64,000 nucleotides of DNA from WYEG01 sp049414625 (GCA_049414625.1 JBMSAU010000122.1:1-64000), one strand, 5' to 3'. Positions 16,657 through 25,318 are shown, numbered from the stretch's first letter. The notes: generated by a model from the sequence alone, not told the origin. A program made the numbers and translations.

Positions 16657-17517
16657 ATGATAGATTTGTGCCATCTTTGTCCTTTAATCCTTGAAAACTT
16701 GGGAAGCGGTTTAATCGTTCTTTCTGAAGAGCGAACCATCGTTTACGCAAACAAAAAGGCTTGCGAGCTCTTAAAAAAGCAAAAAAAGGACCTTATCGGA
16801 AGCAACGCAAGAAGCACCCTTTTTGCTCTTTTTTCTGAGGATAGTTCTTGCTCTTTCGAAGCCTTACTTCAAGAAGGTAAGTTTTGCGAGTTTGATGCCC
16901 TTTTGAACAAAGGTGATGGAGAAACCTTCTTTGCCCATATCTTTGCAACCCTGATAACGCATGAAGGCAGACCTTATGTCCTCGTTAACTTCTATGATGT
17001 CACTCCTCAAAAGGAGCTTGAAAAGAGGCTCTATCAGGCGGCGATTACCGACTCTTTGACCGGGCTTTACAACCGTAGGTTTGCAGATGAAATGCTAAAA
17101 CAAGAAAAGCTCACTTACAAACGGTATAAAACCCCTTTTTGTATCCTCCTTATCGACCTTGATAACTTTAAAATAGTAAATGATGTCTATGGTCACGATG
17201 TTGGGGATAAGGTTTTGATTGCGGTGGCTAAGGTTTTGAAAAGTAGCGTAAGGGAATCGGATATTGTTGCCAGATGGGGAGGGGAGGAATTTCTCATCCT
17301 TCTTCGGAGGATTGAGCTTGAAGATGCCATAAAGGTTGCCGAAAAGATTAGGAATGCCATCTGTCAATTAAAACTTCCCCCTGTTGAAGGCATAACAGCA
17401 AGCATAGGAGTCTCTTGCTACAGCGGGGAGGATGATGTCTACGACCTTGTGAGAAAGGCTGACCTTGCCCTCTACCAAGCAAAGACCCAAGGTAAAAATT
17501 GCGTGATCCTTTTTTAG
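16657..17517 (+). CDS. PAS-GGDEF diguanylate cyclase
   Basis: A soluble 286-residue protein that should make cyclic di-GMP from two GTP. A PAS sensor (about 1-118) starts with a cysteine pair (DLCHLCP), contains GSGLIVLSEERTIVYANKKA and ends with FYDVTPQKELEKRL. The GGDEF domain has DSLTGLYNRR, DLDNFKIVNDVYGHDVGD and the active GGEEF loop (about residue 208). RESD, five residues before it, fits the inhibitory I-site RxxD, so product feedback is likely. A PilZ protein at 38911 in this window could be one c-di-GMP target. Confidence 0.92.
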   Translation: MIDLCHLCPLILENLGSGLIVLSEERTIVYANKKACELLKKQKKDLIGSNARSTLFALFSEDSSCSFEALLQEGKFCEFDALLNKGDGETFFAHIFATLITHEGRPYVLVNFYDVTPQKELEKRLYQAAITDSLTGLYNRRFADEMLKQEKLTYKRYKTPFCILLIDLDNFKIVNDVYGHDVGDKVLIAVAKVLKSSVRESDIVARWGGEEFLILLRRIELEDAIKVAEKIRNAICQLKLPPVEGITASIGVSCYSGEDDVYDLVRKADLALYQAKTQGKNCVILF

Positions 17518-17532
17518 TGCTATTCTTAAAGC

Positions 17533-17736
17533 ATGGACGAAGAAAGGATAAAGGTTTATCTTGAGTTTCTTGCCTGCCCAAAATGTAAGGGAGACCTTGT
17601 CTATCATAAAGATGAAAAGACCGAAGGGTTCCTCTGCCGAAAATGCTCCTTACTTTATCCTATCATAGATAATATTCCAGAGATGCTGATCGAATCTGCG
17701 ATACCCTGTAAAGATGAGCCATCCTCAAAGGGTTAA
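17533..17736 (+). CDS. Trm112/UPF0434-like zinc-ribbon protein
   Basis: A 67-residue Trm112-fold protein with two cysteine pairs, LACPKCKG and FLCRKCSLLYPI, followed by DNIPEMLIESA, the standard UPF0434 ending. Eukaryotic and archaeal Trm112 activates methyltransferases; the bacterial small forms have no firm role. The 3' end overlaps the next gene by 23 bases in another frame. Confidence 0.85.
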   Translation: MDEERIKVYLEFLACPKCKGDLVYHKDEKTEGFLCRKCSLLYPIIDNIPEMLIESAIPCKDEPSSKG

Positions 17737-18244
17737 ACCAGCCCTCTTTTTTATTGCTTTGACCGCAAGGGACCTAAGCTTAAAGAATCAAATCCTGAAG
17801 AGGCTTGAAGACCTTTTCGGTATGGTTGTGCTTGAAGGACCGGTCTATGAATTTAGCAAGTTTACTTCCTACTATGAGAAAGAAATGGGTTACCCTCTTT
17901 TTAAAACCGTCCTTTTTTTCGAAATTTTAAGGGATCCTGAGGAGCTTGTTGAGCTAAAGCACCTATGTTATGAAATCGAAAAAGAGTATTCGCAGGATGG
18001 AAAGAGGCTTGTAAACCTTGACCCAGGTTATTTAACCCTCTCGAAGGTTATTCTTTCGACCTTTAAGGATTATGCTCATCGGGTGTACCTTGGTAGGTCT
18101 GTTTTTGCTGAAGTAGAATACATCTTTAAAGAAGGCTCATTTAGACCTTTGCCTTGGACTTATCCTGATTATCAAGAGCCTATGATAATTTCTGCCTTCA
18201 ATCAAGCTCGAGAAATCTACAAAGGGAAGCTTAAGTGCTTGTAG
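17714..18244 (+). CDS. DUF4416 family protein
   Basis: A 176-residue protein matching DUF4416, found mostly in thermophiles and sulfate reducers. Characteristic text is TSYYEKEMG, then VNLDPGYLTLSKVILST and KDYAHRVYLGRSVFAEVEY, ending in PWTYPDYQ. Function is unknown. It overlaps the 17533 gene at its start and moaA at its end (10 bases), so it belongs to the same transcript. The initiating ATG is at 17714. Confidence 0.85.
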   Translation: MSHPQRVKPALFFIALTARDLSLKNQILKRLEDLFGMVVLEGPVYEFSKFTSYYEKEMGYPLFKTVLFFEILRDPEELVELKHLCYEIEKEYSQDGKRLVNLDPGYLTLSKVILSTFKDYAHRVYLGRSVFAEVEYIFKEGSFRPLPWTYPDYQEPMIISAFNQAREIYKGKLKCL

Positions 18245-19194
18245 ACCCGAGGGGAAGAAGGATAGAATATCTTCGGATCTCGATAACTGACCGGTGTAAC
18301 TTCCGCTGTATCTACTGCCAATCAAAGGGACCTTTTAAGTTTTTGCCTCATGAGGAAATCTTAACCTTTGAGGAGATAGAAAGCATCGTCCGAGTAGGGG
18401 TTAAGCTTGGAATTAAGGTAGTAAGGCTAACGGGCGGTGAACCTTTATTAAGGAAAGGCATCGTTGAGCTTGTGGCAAGGCTTGCAAAGATCCCCGGGTT
18501 AGAAGACCTTAGCTTAACCACAAACGGCTACTTTCTATCTGAGTTGGCAAAGCCTTTAAAAGAGGCTGGGCTAAAAAGGATAAACATAAGCCTTGATACT
18601 TTGTCTGAGGAGAAGTTCTCCGAGCTTACAGGAGGCTTTTCTTTAAAAAAAGTAATGGAAGGTCTCTATCTTTCCCTATCTGAAGGTTTCACCGCGGTAA
18701 AGATAAACTCCGTCATCATACGGGGCTTTAACGATGAAGAATGCGAGGAGCTTGCAAAGCTTAGCATAGAGCTACCTGTTGAGGTTAGGTTTATAGAGTT
18801 TATGCCCGTAGGAAAGAACTCACTCTGGGATAAAAGCCGAGTTGTGCCTATTTATGAAATCAAAGAAAGGGTTGAAAGGTTGGGGAAGCTTTGGCCTACT
18901 GAAAAAGTGGGAAAGGGTCCGGCAGCTGTTTTTCGATTTGAAGGAGCTAAAGGCAAGGTTGGTTTCATCTCCCCTCTCTCAAGCCATTTTTGCGGCTCCT
19001 GCAACCGTTTAAGGATCACCGCAGACGGAAGGCTTAGACCTTGTCTTTTCTCAGACGAAGAGATAAACTTAAAAGACTATTTGCGAGGCAAAAAAGGTCC
19101 TCTTGAAGAAGCCTTTAGGGAAGCTCTGCGAATAAAGCCCGAAATAGGAGTTAGAGCATCCACGCAAAGACCGATGAGGGCTATAGGTGGTTAA
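18235..19194 (+). CDS. moaA: GTP 3',8-cyclase (molybdenum cofactor biosynthesis)
   Basis: Radical SAM enzyme for the first step of molybdopterin synthesis. The 319-residue product has the radical SAM site CNFRCIYC (Cys21, 25, 28) after LRISITDR. A second substrate-binding cluster is in HFCGSCNRLRITADGRLRPC, and the C-terminal double glycine (MRAIGG) is needed for function in the family. The start is GTG 18235, inside the end of the DUF4416 gene. A molybdenum or tungsten cofactor fits a sulfate reducer with formate dehydrogenases or similar enzymes. moaC was not found nearby. Confidence 0.95.
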   Translation: MLVDPRGRRIEYLRISITDRCNFRCIYCQSKGPFKFLPHEEILTFEEIESIVRVGVKLGIKVVRLTGGEPLLRKGIVELVARLAKIPGLEDLSLTTNGYFLSELAKPLKEAGLKRINISLDTLSEEKFSELTGGFSLKKVMEGLYLSLSEGFTAVKINSVIIRGFNDEECEELAKLSIELPVEVRFIEFMPVGKNSLWDKSRVVPIYEIKERVERLGKLWPTEKVGKGPAAVFRFEGAKGKVGFISPLSSHFCGSCNRLRITADGRLRPCLFSDEEINLKDYLRGKKGPLEEAFREALRIKPEIGVRASTQRPMRAIGG

Positions 19195-20082
19195 ATGAAA
19201 AAGGAAAAGAAATTTGAAAACAAGCCGGAAAAGAAAAAAGGTATTTATCTTGTGCATGGAACTACAAGACCCGGGAGACCGGAGAGGGTTTTAAAGGGGT
19301 ATGAACCTCTTCCAAGCGGGACCTATGCTTTGGTTGAGATGCCGGATAGTCGAAAAGAAGTTTTCTATCTTGATGATTTTTCATACAGTATTCCCAGGGA
19401 TATAGAGGGGTTGCCGACCATTCTTCGCAAAGCAAATCCCAAAGAGGTGGCAAACCATAAAAGGAGGCTTGAGCTTGAGGATAAGGGGAAAGAATTCTGT
19501 AAGCAGTTTGCTAAGGAATTGGGCTTAGAGATGAAGCTTGTTGATGTAGAGTGCTACTTTGACCGTTCAAAGATAATCTTCTACTATACTGCTGAAGGAA
19601 GGATTGACTTTCGGGAACTTGTTAAACAGCTTGCTAAGGCTCTTAGGATGCGCATTGAGATGCGGCAGATTGGTGTTAGGAATGAAACCGGGCTTCTCGG
19701 TGGAATAGGCTACTGTGGAAAAGAATTCTGCTGTGCCCAATACCTTAAAAATTTTCAGCCCTTGAGTATAAAGATGGCCAAAGAGCAAGGCTTAATCCTT
19801 GACCCTAATAAGATATCCGGACCCTGCGGGAGGCTCCTCTGCTGTTTAGCCTACGAAGAAAGCTGGTATAAGGAATGCTTAGCAAGCCTCCCTCGCCTTG
19901 GGAGTAAAATTTCTTTCGGAGAAGAGAACTTTCGTATCCTTAAATACAACTTCTTTCAACGAACCGCCACTCTTGAGAAGGAGGACGGAACCATCCTTTC
20001 TGTATCCCTTGAGGAGTTAAAAAACTTTGTGCTAAAAGAAGAACTTCCCGAAGAGCCGGAGGAAGGGTTAAGGAATGAATAA
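19195..20082 (+). CDS. ricT: PSP1-domain iron-sulfur regulatory subunit, RicT-like
   Basis: A 295-residue PSP1/RicT (YaaT) family protein. In Bacillus RicT joins RicA and RicF in a complex holding [4Fe-4S] clusters that controls RNase Y and phosphorelay. Here the cysteine-rich signature YCGKEFCCAQ, then GPCGRLLCCLAYE, is intact, and ETGLLGGIG and RIEMRQIGVRNE are typical. The charged N-terminus (about 1-16) and acidic tail are likely disordered. It starts directly after the moaA stop and overlaps metG by 8 bases. RicA and RicF partners are not visible, so only the subunit identity is firm. Confidence 0.88.
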   Translation: MKKEKKFENKPEKKKGIYLVHGTTRPGRPERVLKGYEPLPSGTYALVEMPDSRKEVFYLDDFSYSIPRDIEGLPTILRKANPKEVANHKRRLELEDKGKEFCKQFAKELGLEMKLVDVECYFDRSKIIFYYTAEGRIDFRELVKQLAKALRMRIEMRQIGVRNETGLLGGIGYCGKEFCCAQYLKNFQPLSIKMAKEQGLILDPNKISGPCGRLLCCLAYEESWYKECLASLPRLGSKISFGEENFRILKYNFFQRTATLEKEDGTILSVSLEELKNFVLKEELPEEPEEGLRNE

Positions 20083-21994
20083 AAGATTTTACATCACTAC
20101 CCCTATTTACTATGTAAACAGTCTCCCCCATCTTGGACATGCCTATACGACGATCGTTGCCGATGCCTTAGCAAGGTTCTACCGTCTTCAAGGGTATGAT
20201 GTCTTTTTCTTGACGGGAACGGATGAGCATGGGGACAAGATTGCAAAGGCAGCGGGTGCTCAAGGCAAAACTCCAAAGGAATTTGTGGACGAAGTAGCCA
20301 ACATCTTTAAAGAAACCTGGGATAAGCTGGGTATAAACTATAGCTACTTTATCAGAACCACTTCGGATAAACATAAACGGGTTGTCCAGCATGTGCTTCA
20401 GACCCTTTTTGATAAGGGAGAGTTTTACCTTGATGAGTATGAGGGGAACTACTGCTTCGGTTGTGAAAGATTCCTCACATCAAAAGAGCTTGACGAAAAG
20501 GGGCTCTGCAAAGACCACAAGGCCCCACCCGTCTACCTGAAGGAAAAAAACTACTTCTTTAACCTTGAAAAATACCGAAGCTGGCTTAAGGATTATCTCT
20601 CAAAGAATGAGGTTATCTATCCAAGCTTCTATCGAGAGGAGGTGCTAAACCTCCTTGAGGAACCTTTACCCCCCCTTTGCATATCCCGTCCCAAGACAAG
20701 GCTTTCCTGGGGTATAGAGCTTCCTTTTGATAAAGATTATGTGACCTATGTATGGTTTGATGCCCTGCTAAACTATCTAACAGGGATAGGCTACCCAGAT
20801 GATCCTTTGTGGCAAGACTACTGGGCAAACTCCCATCATCTTATCGCCAAAGACATCCTTCGTCCCCATGCCGTCTACTTTCCCATCATGCTAAAAGCCC
20901 TTGGAATACCAATGTATAAGAAGCTTTTTGTGCATGGCTATTGGCTTATGGGAAGCCTTAAAATGTCAAAGAGCCTTGGTAATATCGTGTCGCCTCTTGA
21001 GCTTTCCCAAACCTTTGGGATAGACCAAGTAAGGTATTATGTACTTCGGGACATGGCTTTTGGGTATGATGCGGAGTTTAGCCTTTCTAACCTTATAAAC
21101 CGCATTAATGCCGACTTAGCAAACGACTACGGAAACCTTGTGAACCGAACTTTAAGCTTCCTTGAGAGAAACTTTGAGGGAACCATCCCTCGCTGGGGTG
21201 AGCTAACGCCTGAAGACAAAGAATTCCGCGAAAAGGTAGAAAGGGGCATCAAGAGATACCTTGAAGAGTTTTCAAGGCTAAACTTTCACACAGCCTTGGA
21301 GGAGCTTTGGCAAGCAATTCGCTTTGCCAATGTCTACATAGATAGGGAAGCCCCCTGGACAAGGGTTAAGGAAGGAAACTACCAAAGGGCAGGAACGATC
21401 CTAAGGAATATTATTTCCGCCATAAAGAGCTTTGCCCTTGCCCTCTATCCTGTGCTTCCCAACTCTTCTCTAACTCTCCTTTCAGCCCTATCAGTCCTTC
21501 CGAGCGAAGCAAGCACCCTCTCTCTCAAAGACCTTTTTAACTGGGACATTCCAGAAGCTGGCACAAAGATTAAAAGGTGCGGTCCCCTTTTTCCAAGGGT
21601 AGATGCGGAAAAAATTCTGAAGGAGGAACAAAAAGTGGAAGCAAAGAAGGAAGCTGAAGTAAAGGAGGAACCTCAATACATCACCATTGAAGAGTTTAAA
21701 AGGATTGACCTTAGGGTTGCTAAGGTGCTTTTTGCGGAGAAGGTTGCTGGAGCAGACAGGCTCCTCAGGCTTGAAGTCAGCTGTCCTGAAAAAAGACAGG
21801 TCGTTGCCGGCATTGCTGAATACTATGAACCTCAGGAGCTAATCGGAAAAGAAGTCATTATCGTTGCCAATCTCAAGCCAGCAAAAATAAAGGGCATAGT
21901 ATCTGAGGGGATGCTCCTTGCTGCAAAGGATGCTAACGGCTTAGCCATAATCATCCCAGAAAAAGAAAAAGAACCCGGAGCCAAGGTTGGCTAG
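20075..21994 (+). CDS. metG: Methionyl-tRNA synthetase with C-terminal tRNA-binding domain
   Basis: Charges tRNA-Met. The 639-residue class I enzyme has ITTPIYYVNSLPHLGHAYT (HIGH site as HLGH) and KMSKSLGN. An abbreviated zinc knuckle region (NYCFGCERF, then LCKDH) is present. An anticodon-binding helical domain follows, and from about residue 540 there is a fused Trbp111/OB domain (EEFKRIDLRVAKVLFAEKVA, KPAKIKGIVSEGMLLAA). A lysine/glutamate-rich linker (about 510-530) joins the parts. It overlaps ricT upstream and the FmdE gene downstream by 8 bases each. Confidence 0.96.
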   Translation: MNKRFYITTPIYYVNSLPHLGHAYTTIVADALARFYRLQGYDVFFLTGTDEHGDKIAKAAGAQGKTPKEFVDEVANIFKETWDKLGINYSYFIRTTSDKHKRVVQHVLQTLFDKGEFYLDEYEGNYCFGCERFLTSKELDEKGLCKDHKAPPVYLKEKNYFFNLEKYRSWLKDYLSKNEVIYPSFYREEVLNLLEEPLPPLCISRPKTRLSWGIELPFDKDYVTYVWFDALLNYLTGIGYPDDPLWQDYWANSHHLIAKDILRPHAVYFPIMLKALGIPMYKKLFVHGYWLMGSLKMSKSLGNIVSPLELSQTFGIDQVRYYVLRDMAFGYDAEFSLSNLINRINADLANDYGNLVNRTLSFLERNFEGTIPRWGELTPEDKEFREKVERGIKRYLEEFSRLNFHTALEELWQAIRFANVYIDREAPWTRVKEGNYQRAGTILRNIISAIKSFALALYPVLPNSSLTLLSALSVLPSEASTLSLKDLFNWDIPEAGTKIKRCGPLFPRVDAEKILKEEQKVEAKKEAEVKEEPQYITIEEFKRIDLRVAKVLFAEKVAGADRLLRLEVSCPEKRQVVAGIAEYYEPQELIGKEVIIVANLKPAKIKGIVSEGMLLAAKDANGLAIIIPEKEKEPGAKVG

Positions 21995-22619
21995 GTTTAA
22001 CCCCTTTGAAATTCCCTTTGAAGAGCTTCTTGAGGTCTGCCGAGAAAGGCATGGGCATCTTTGTGCAGGGCAGGTGCTTGGTGCTCGTTTAGCCCTTCTT
22101 GGGCTTACGCTTATTGGCATTAAAGACCCCTATGGGGAGGACCGAAAAAAGTTATTAGTTTGGGTTGAGATCGACCGCTGCGCAACCGATGCCATTCAAA
22201 CGGTTGCTGGAGTTAGCCTTGGCAAAAGAACGATGAAGTTCGTAGATTATGGCATCATGGCAGCAACTTTTCTCAACTTGGAAACAGGAAAAGCCTTTAG
22301 AATTGTTGCTAAAGAATCAGCAAAAGAGGAAGCAAAAAAATACTTCCCAGAGATTGCAAGCCCCGCACAAAGGGAGCTTTTAGCATACAAAATCATGCCG
22401 GATGAGGAACTTTTTAGGGTTGAAGAAGTGGAAGTGATTTTCTCAGAATATGACCTTCCAGGGAAACCTCGAAGGAAGGTTGTTTGTGAAGAGTGCGGCG
22501 AAACTATAAGGGATGGAAAGGAAGTAGTAAAGGAGGGTAGAACCCTGTGTAAAGTGTGCGCAGGGCAAGCTTACTTTAAGGTATTATCCAGGAGGCCAGT
22601 GCATTTCCCTTCCAGCTAA
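21987..22619 (+). CDS. FmdE-family protein with C-terminal zinc finger
   Basis: A 210-residue protein of the FmdE family, named from a gene linked to formylmethanofuran dehydrogenase but widespread in anaerobes without that enzyme. The N-terminal domain has the marker HGHLCAGQVLGARLALLGL and IDRCATDAIQTVAGVSLGKR, including the cysteines and histidine thought to bind metal. The C-terminus is a DksA-like zinc finger (CEECGETIRDGKE, then LCKVCAG). The start is TTG 21987, overlapping metG by 8 bases. Its 3' end overlaps the convergent HIT gene by 36 bases. Exact substrate unknown; a link to molybdenum or tungsten cofactor use is plausible given moaA upstream. Confidence 0.85.
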   Translation: MARFNPFEIPFEELLEVCRERHGHLCAGQVLGARLALLGLTLIGIKDPYGEDRKKLLVWVEIDRCATDAIQTVAGVSLGKRTMKFVDYGIMAATFLNLETGKAFRIVAKESAKEEAKKYFPEIASPAQRELLAYKIMPDEELFRVEEVEVIFSEYDLPGKPRRKVVCEECGETIRDGKEVVKEGRTLCKVCAGQAYFKVLSRRPVHFPSS

Positions 22620-22925
22620 GAAGTGGAAATGCACATGAAAGACCGTTTGACCAGCCTCTCTGTTGCAGTTTACCACTACCCGGTAGCCCCTTTCGGCAAC
22701 GCCAAGCTCTTGAGCAAGCTTATTCATCACCAGATAAATATGCCCGATAAGGTCTTTATCCTCCTCTGTGAGCTCAAGGAGGGTTGAAATATGCTTCTTT
22801 GGGATGACAAGTATATGGTAAGGAGCCTGAGGGTTTATATCATTAAAGGCAAGCACCTTATCATCTTCATAAACGATTTTAGCTGGAAGTTCTTTGTTTA
22901 CAATACGGCAAAAAATACAGCTCAT
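22584..22925 (-). CDS. HIT-family nucleotide hydrolase (HinT-like)
   Basis: A 113-residue histidine-triad protein. CIFCRIVNKELPAKIVYEDD at the start and the triad HVHFHFLAG (His-x-His-x-His) at the C-terminus mark HinT-type purine nucleoside phosphoramidases. Cys3 and Cys6 suggest the zinc-binding subgroup. The last 36 bases overlap the convergent FmdE gene. Confidence 0.93.
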   Translation of the reverse strand: MSCIFCRIVNKELPAKIVYEDDKVLAFNDINPQAPYHILVIPKKHISTLLELTEEDKDLIGHIYLVMNKLAQELGVAERGYRVVVNCNREAGQTVFHVHFHFLAGREMHWPPG

Positions 22926-22988
22926 GCTTCTTCCCCCTTTTTAAGCTAAGGTTTATTTTAAGGTCAATTTTTGTATAGTCAAGAAGCA

Positions 22989-23714
22989 TCAAACTATCTT
23001 TATCTTTCCCCACAGAAAGGCTCTGTCCTCGAGGATAGCGATAATGCCAAGGATGCCTTCTCTTCTTTTTACCTCCCTTTCAAGAAGCTTAAGGTCCCTT
23101 TTTTCCCTTAGAATGTTTCCTAAGGCTGTGGCTAAGGCATCGGCATAAGCTGTATCCTTCGCAAGGATAGTAATAGCATCAGCTTTCCCAAAGCTCAAAC
23201 TATGACCGATTTTCCCTGATGATGTGCAAACTCCGCAGGGCTGAAGCTCTTCCGGGACAAGGATGGTTAGCTCAGAAAATACGGTATTTCCAGCAAAGAC
23301 CTTGACTTTAGCATCACGCTTAAGCGAAAGAAAGATGTCTCCTCCGTTTTCCACGGCTATAACCTTTGTCAATTCCCTTCGCAGAAGCTCCCTTCCTACA
23401 GCCTCAGCAATAGCTCCGGCAACGCTTGCCATAGGACCAACTCCCGCTTTCTCCCCAGCCCTAAGCATCGTTTTCACAATCTCTGGAGCTTCCGGGTCAA
23501 AGGGCAAAGGAACTAAACTCTTTAAAAAAACCGGATTTTTAAAGATGTATTGTTCAAGGGGTGTTCGAACCTCCCACACGATTTTAACAGCCTCTTCAGT
23601 AAGGTCTCTTTCCGCAAGGATAAAGAGGTCAGTTTGCTTTACAACTACACGAAAAGTGGTAAGCCCAGGGGAAACCTCCGTTCGATAAAAGGTTATTCCT
23701 GCATAACGGTTCAT
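22989..23714 (-). CDS. UPF0280 family protein (ApbE-like fold)
   Basis: A 241-residue protein of the UPF0280 family, related to the ApbE/thiamine-synthesis-associated fold. It shows GVGPMASVAGAIAEAVGREL, AVENGGDIFLSL and CGVCTSSGKIGHSLSFGKAD, then TAYADALATALGNI, all characteristic. In ApbE these regions bind FAD and transfer FMN; UPF0280 function is not established. A hairpin followed by a T run separates it from the hcp remnant, so it is probably a separate transcript. Confidence 0.85.
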   Translation of the reverse strand: MNRYAGITFYRTEVSPGLTTFRVVVKQTDLFILAERDLTEEAVKIVWEVRTPLEQYIFKNPVFLKSLVPLPFDPEAPEIVKTMLRAGEKAGVGPMASVAGAIAEAVGRELLRRELTKVIAVENGGDIFLSLKRDAKVKVFAGNTVFSELTILVPEELQPCGVCTSSGKIGHSLSFGKADAITILAKDTAYADALATALGNILREKRDLKLLEREVKRREGILGIIAILEDRAFLWGKIKIV

Positions 23715-23767
23715 GCCTATATGTTAGCATAAGCCTTGAAGTTAGGCGATCGCTGATAAAAAATATT

Positions 23768-23787
23768 GGGCAACCCGCAAGGTGCCC
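23768..23787 (-). terminator. Hairpin with T run upstream of the UPF0280 gene
   Basis: On the minus strand GGGCACC and GGGTTGCCC pair around a short loop with one bulge, followed by AATATTTTTTATC. This looks like an intrinsic terminator for transcripts coming through the hcp remnant. Confidence 0.5.
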
Positions 23788-23829
23788 TTACTTAAAAACA
23801 CCTAAATTTTGCTCTGAGTTAATTAAGAA

Positions 23830-23847
23830 CGGGGGGGAGAACCCCCG
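23830..23847. terminator. GC-rich hairpin after the hcp remnant
   Basis: A run of seven G and a matching run of C (CGGGGG/CCCCCG arms) lie 15 bases beyond the hcp remnant stop. On the minus strand it is followed by TTCTTAATTAA rather than a clean T tract, so it may be a weak terminator. Confidence 0.5.
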
Positions 23848-23861
23848 GAGAATACAAGACC

Positions 23862-24519
23862 TTAGCCTAAAATGCTTCTTAAATCTTCATCGGGTGTAGT
23901 TATTGGCTTTAAGTTGTAGTTCTGCGCGATGAAATTAGCCACATTTTTGCTCAAAAAGGCTGGCATGCTTGGACCAAGCCTCATGTTCTTTAGACCAAGA
24001 TATAGGAGGGTAAGAAGAATGGCTACCGCCTTCTGCTCATACCAAGAAAGGATAAGAGAAAGGGGTAGCTCGTTTACGCTAACGCCAAAGGCTTGAGAAA
24101 GGGCTAAGGCGACCTGGATAGCAGAGTAGGCTTGGTTCTATCTCCCTTTCTTCTCCTTGCTTGATAAGCTCTTCCATTGATTTTGCTGGCTTAAAGTTGC
24201 TAATGGGAGAATCCGTTTGGATTTTTGCTTCCTTTTTAAGAGTTTCCCTATGCTCTACCGCCTTTTCAATGTAATCTCTAATCCGCTCAGGGTCAAAATT
24301 AACGTTCGTCAAAGTTGAAAACACCGCCTCCATCAAAAAGAAATCAACCTCGGGTTTTTTTACTGCCTTTTCCTCAGCTAAAAGGGCAACCTCAGATAAA
24401 CCAGCACAGGTGTAAATTAAAAGGTCTTGTAAAACATCCGTCTCATGGGTTTTACCACACACTCCGCGAACAGTGCAGGCAAAACCCTTTGCTGTTTGTT
24501 CGCACTGATTACAAAACAT
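23862..24519 (-). pseudogene. hcp: Hybrid cluster protein (hydroxylamine/NO reductase) with a large internal deletion
   Basis: The minus-strand frame from ATG 24519 gives the HCP N-terminus MFCNQCEQTAKGFACTVRG, with the four cysteines of the cubane cluster, and is HCP-like to about residue 135 (MEELIKQGEE). A different frame just beyond (from about 24128) reads YSAIQVALALSQAFG, SLILSWYEQKAVAILLTL, LGLKNMRLGPSMPAFLS and ends DEDLRSILG with a TAA at 23864-23862, the exact HCP C-terminus. About 300 residues between them, including most hybrid-cluster ligands, are missing and the frames disagree at the junction. Full HCPs have about 530-550 residues. The gene cannot make an active enzyme as read here. 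Confidence 0.88.
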
Positions 24520-24574
24520 ACACCCACCTCCTTAAGTTTTTTAAAATTAAGATAAGAGATGGAATAGAAACTTT

Positions 24575-24592
24575 CCTTGATTTAGGTCAAGG
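24575..24592 (-). promoter_or_regulatory. FNR/HcpR-type operator upstream of hcp
   Basis: CCTTGATTTAGGTCAAGG is a perfect 6-bp inverted repeat with a 6-base centre. It fits the CRP/FNR-family core TTGAN-N4-NTCAA and resembles sites described for HcpR, the nitrosative-stress regulator of hcp genes in sulfate reducers. It is about 55 bases before the hcp ATG. Its survival beside a broken gene suggests recent decay. Confidence 0.6.
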
Positions 24593-24609
24593 AATCTGAT
24601 CGGTTGGTA

Positions 24610-24803
24610 TTAAAAAGTTTTTTGTGCAAGCCCTTCTGCTATCACCCCAAGGCGCAAGGCGCTGGGAGTCCCTCGGCACTTTCGTGCCTCGGGATGACAT
24701 CCCGAAGCGCCGTCCCGAACTAAGTGAGGAGGGACGCCGTCCCGAGCGAAGCAAGAGTTGCCTCGGCTTGCGCTCGGCATGAAGTAAGGGACTTTTTTTA
24801 AAA
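24610..24803. repeat. Dispersed palindromic repeat, long copy
   Basis: A GC-rich island in an AT-rich gap of about 330 bases. It shares its ends and the core (GTCCCTCGGCACTT, GTGCCTCGGGATGACA) with 14063-14187, and has about 70 extra bases in the middle-right part that form further hairpins (CGCCGTCCCGA and GAGGGACGCCG arms). A short open frame across it on the minus strand (24610-24810) is judged to be repeat translation, not a gene. No transposase is nearby. Confidence 0.65.
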
Positions 24804-24850
24804 GCCTCAAGGACCAGCTTTGAAGTTTTTATATCTTTTAATTTATGTCT

Positions 24851-25288
24851 TTAATTTACTTGTTTAAGCGTCTTTCTGTATTTTGGTGGAACCGTTTCTG
24901 GGAATTGAGTGAAATGAACAACCCCATGTTCGTCAATGTACTTGTATATAGGTTTAGGTGAGGAGGTTGATGTTAATTGGGATTGAGGAGCAGAGTTGCT
25001 GTATCCAGATGGAGAAGCCATTCCTCCAACCTTTACATAAGGCTTTATAGCCTCAAGCTTCTTTTGTCCTATACCAGGAACCTCAAGAAGCTCTTCTACC
25101 CTTTTGAACCCCCCTTTTTTCTCCCGGAGTTCAATAATTTTTTGAGCCGTAACTGGCCCTATACCTGGGAGCTTTTCAAGCTCATCTTTTGAGGCTGTGT
25201 TAAGGTCGATCAGATTTTGAGAAAAGGTAGGATAAGCTATTAAAATGAAATAAAAAACCAAAAAGAGAATTCTAATATAATTATACAT
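24851..25288 (-). CDS. ComEA-like helix-hairpin-helix protein fused to a DUF4124 domain
   Basis: A 145-residue secreted protein. A signal peptide (about 1-23, ending TFSQ) precedes a ComEA-type double helix-hairpin-helix (about 27-88: DLNTASKDELEKLPGIGPVT, then VPGIGQKKLEAIKPYV) that binds double-stranded DNA. A Ser/Pro-rich linker leads to a short DUF4124-type domain (YKYIDEHGVVHFTQFPETVP). The DNA-binding part suggests a role in DNA uptake, in line with comEC at 44349. Fusion with DUF4124, usually found on envelope proteins, is unusual. Confidence 0.85.
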   Translation of the reverse strand: MYNYIRILFLVFYFILIAYPTFSQNLIDLNTASKDELEKLPGIGPVTAQKIIELREKKGGFKRVEELLEVPGIGQKKLEAIKPYVKVGGMASPSGYSNSAPQSQLTSTSSPKPIYKYIDEHGVVHFTQFPETVPPKYRKTLKQVN

Positions 25289-25318
25289 TACAAAAGTAGA
25301 GTTAATTTAAAATAAGAG

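Noticed and set aside
24610..24810. Open frame of 66 codons on the minus strand
   Set aside because: It is read across the palindromic repeat; its codons follow the repeat, not a protein-like pattern, and there is no ribosome binding site.
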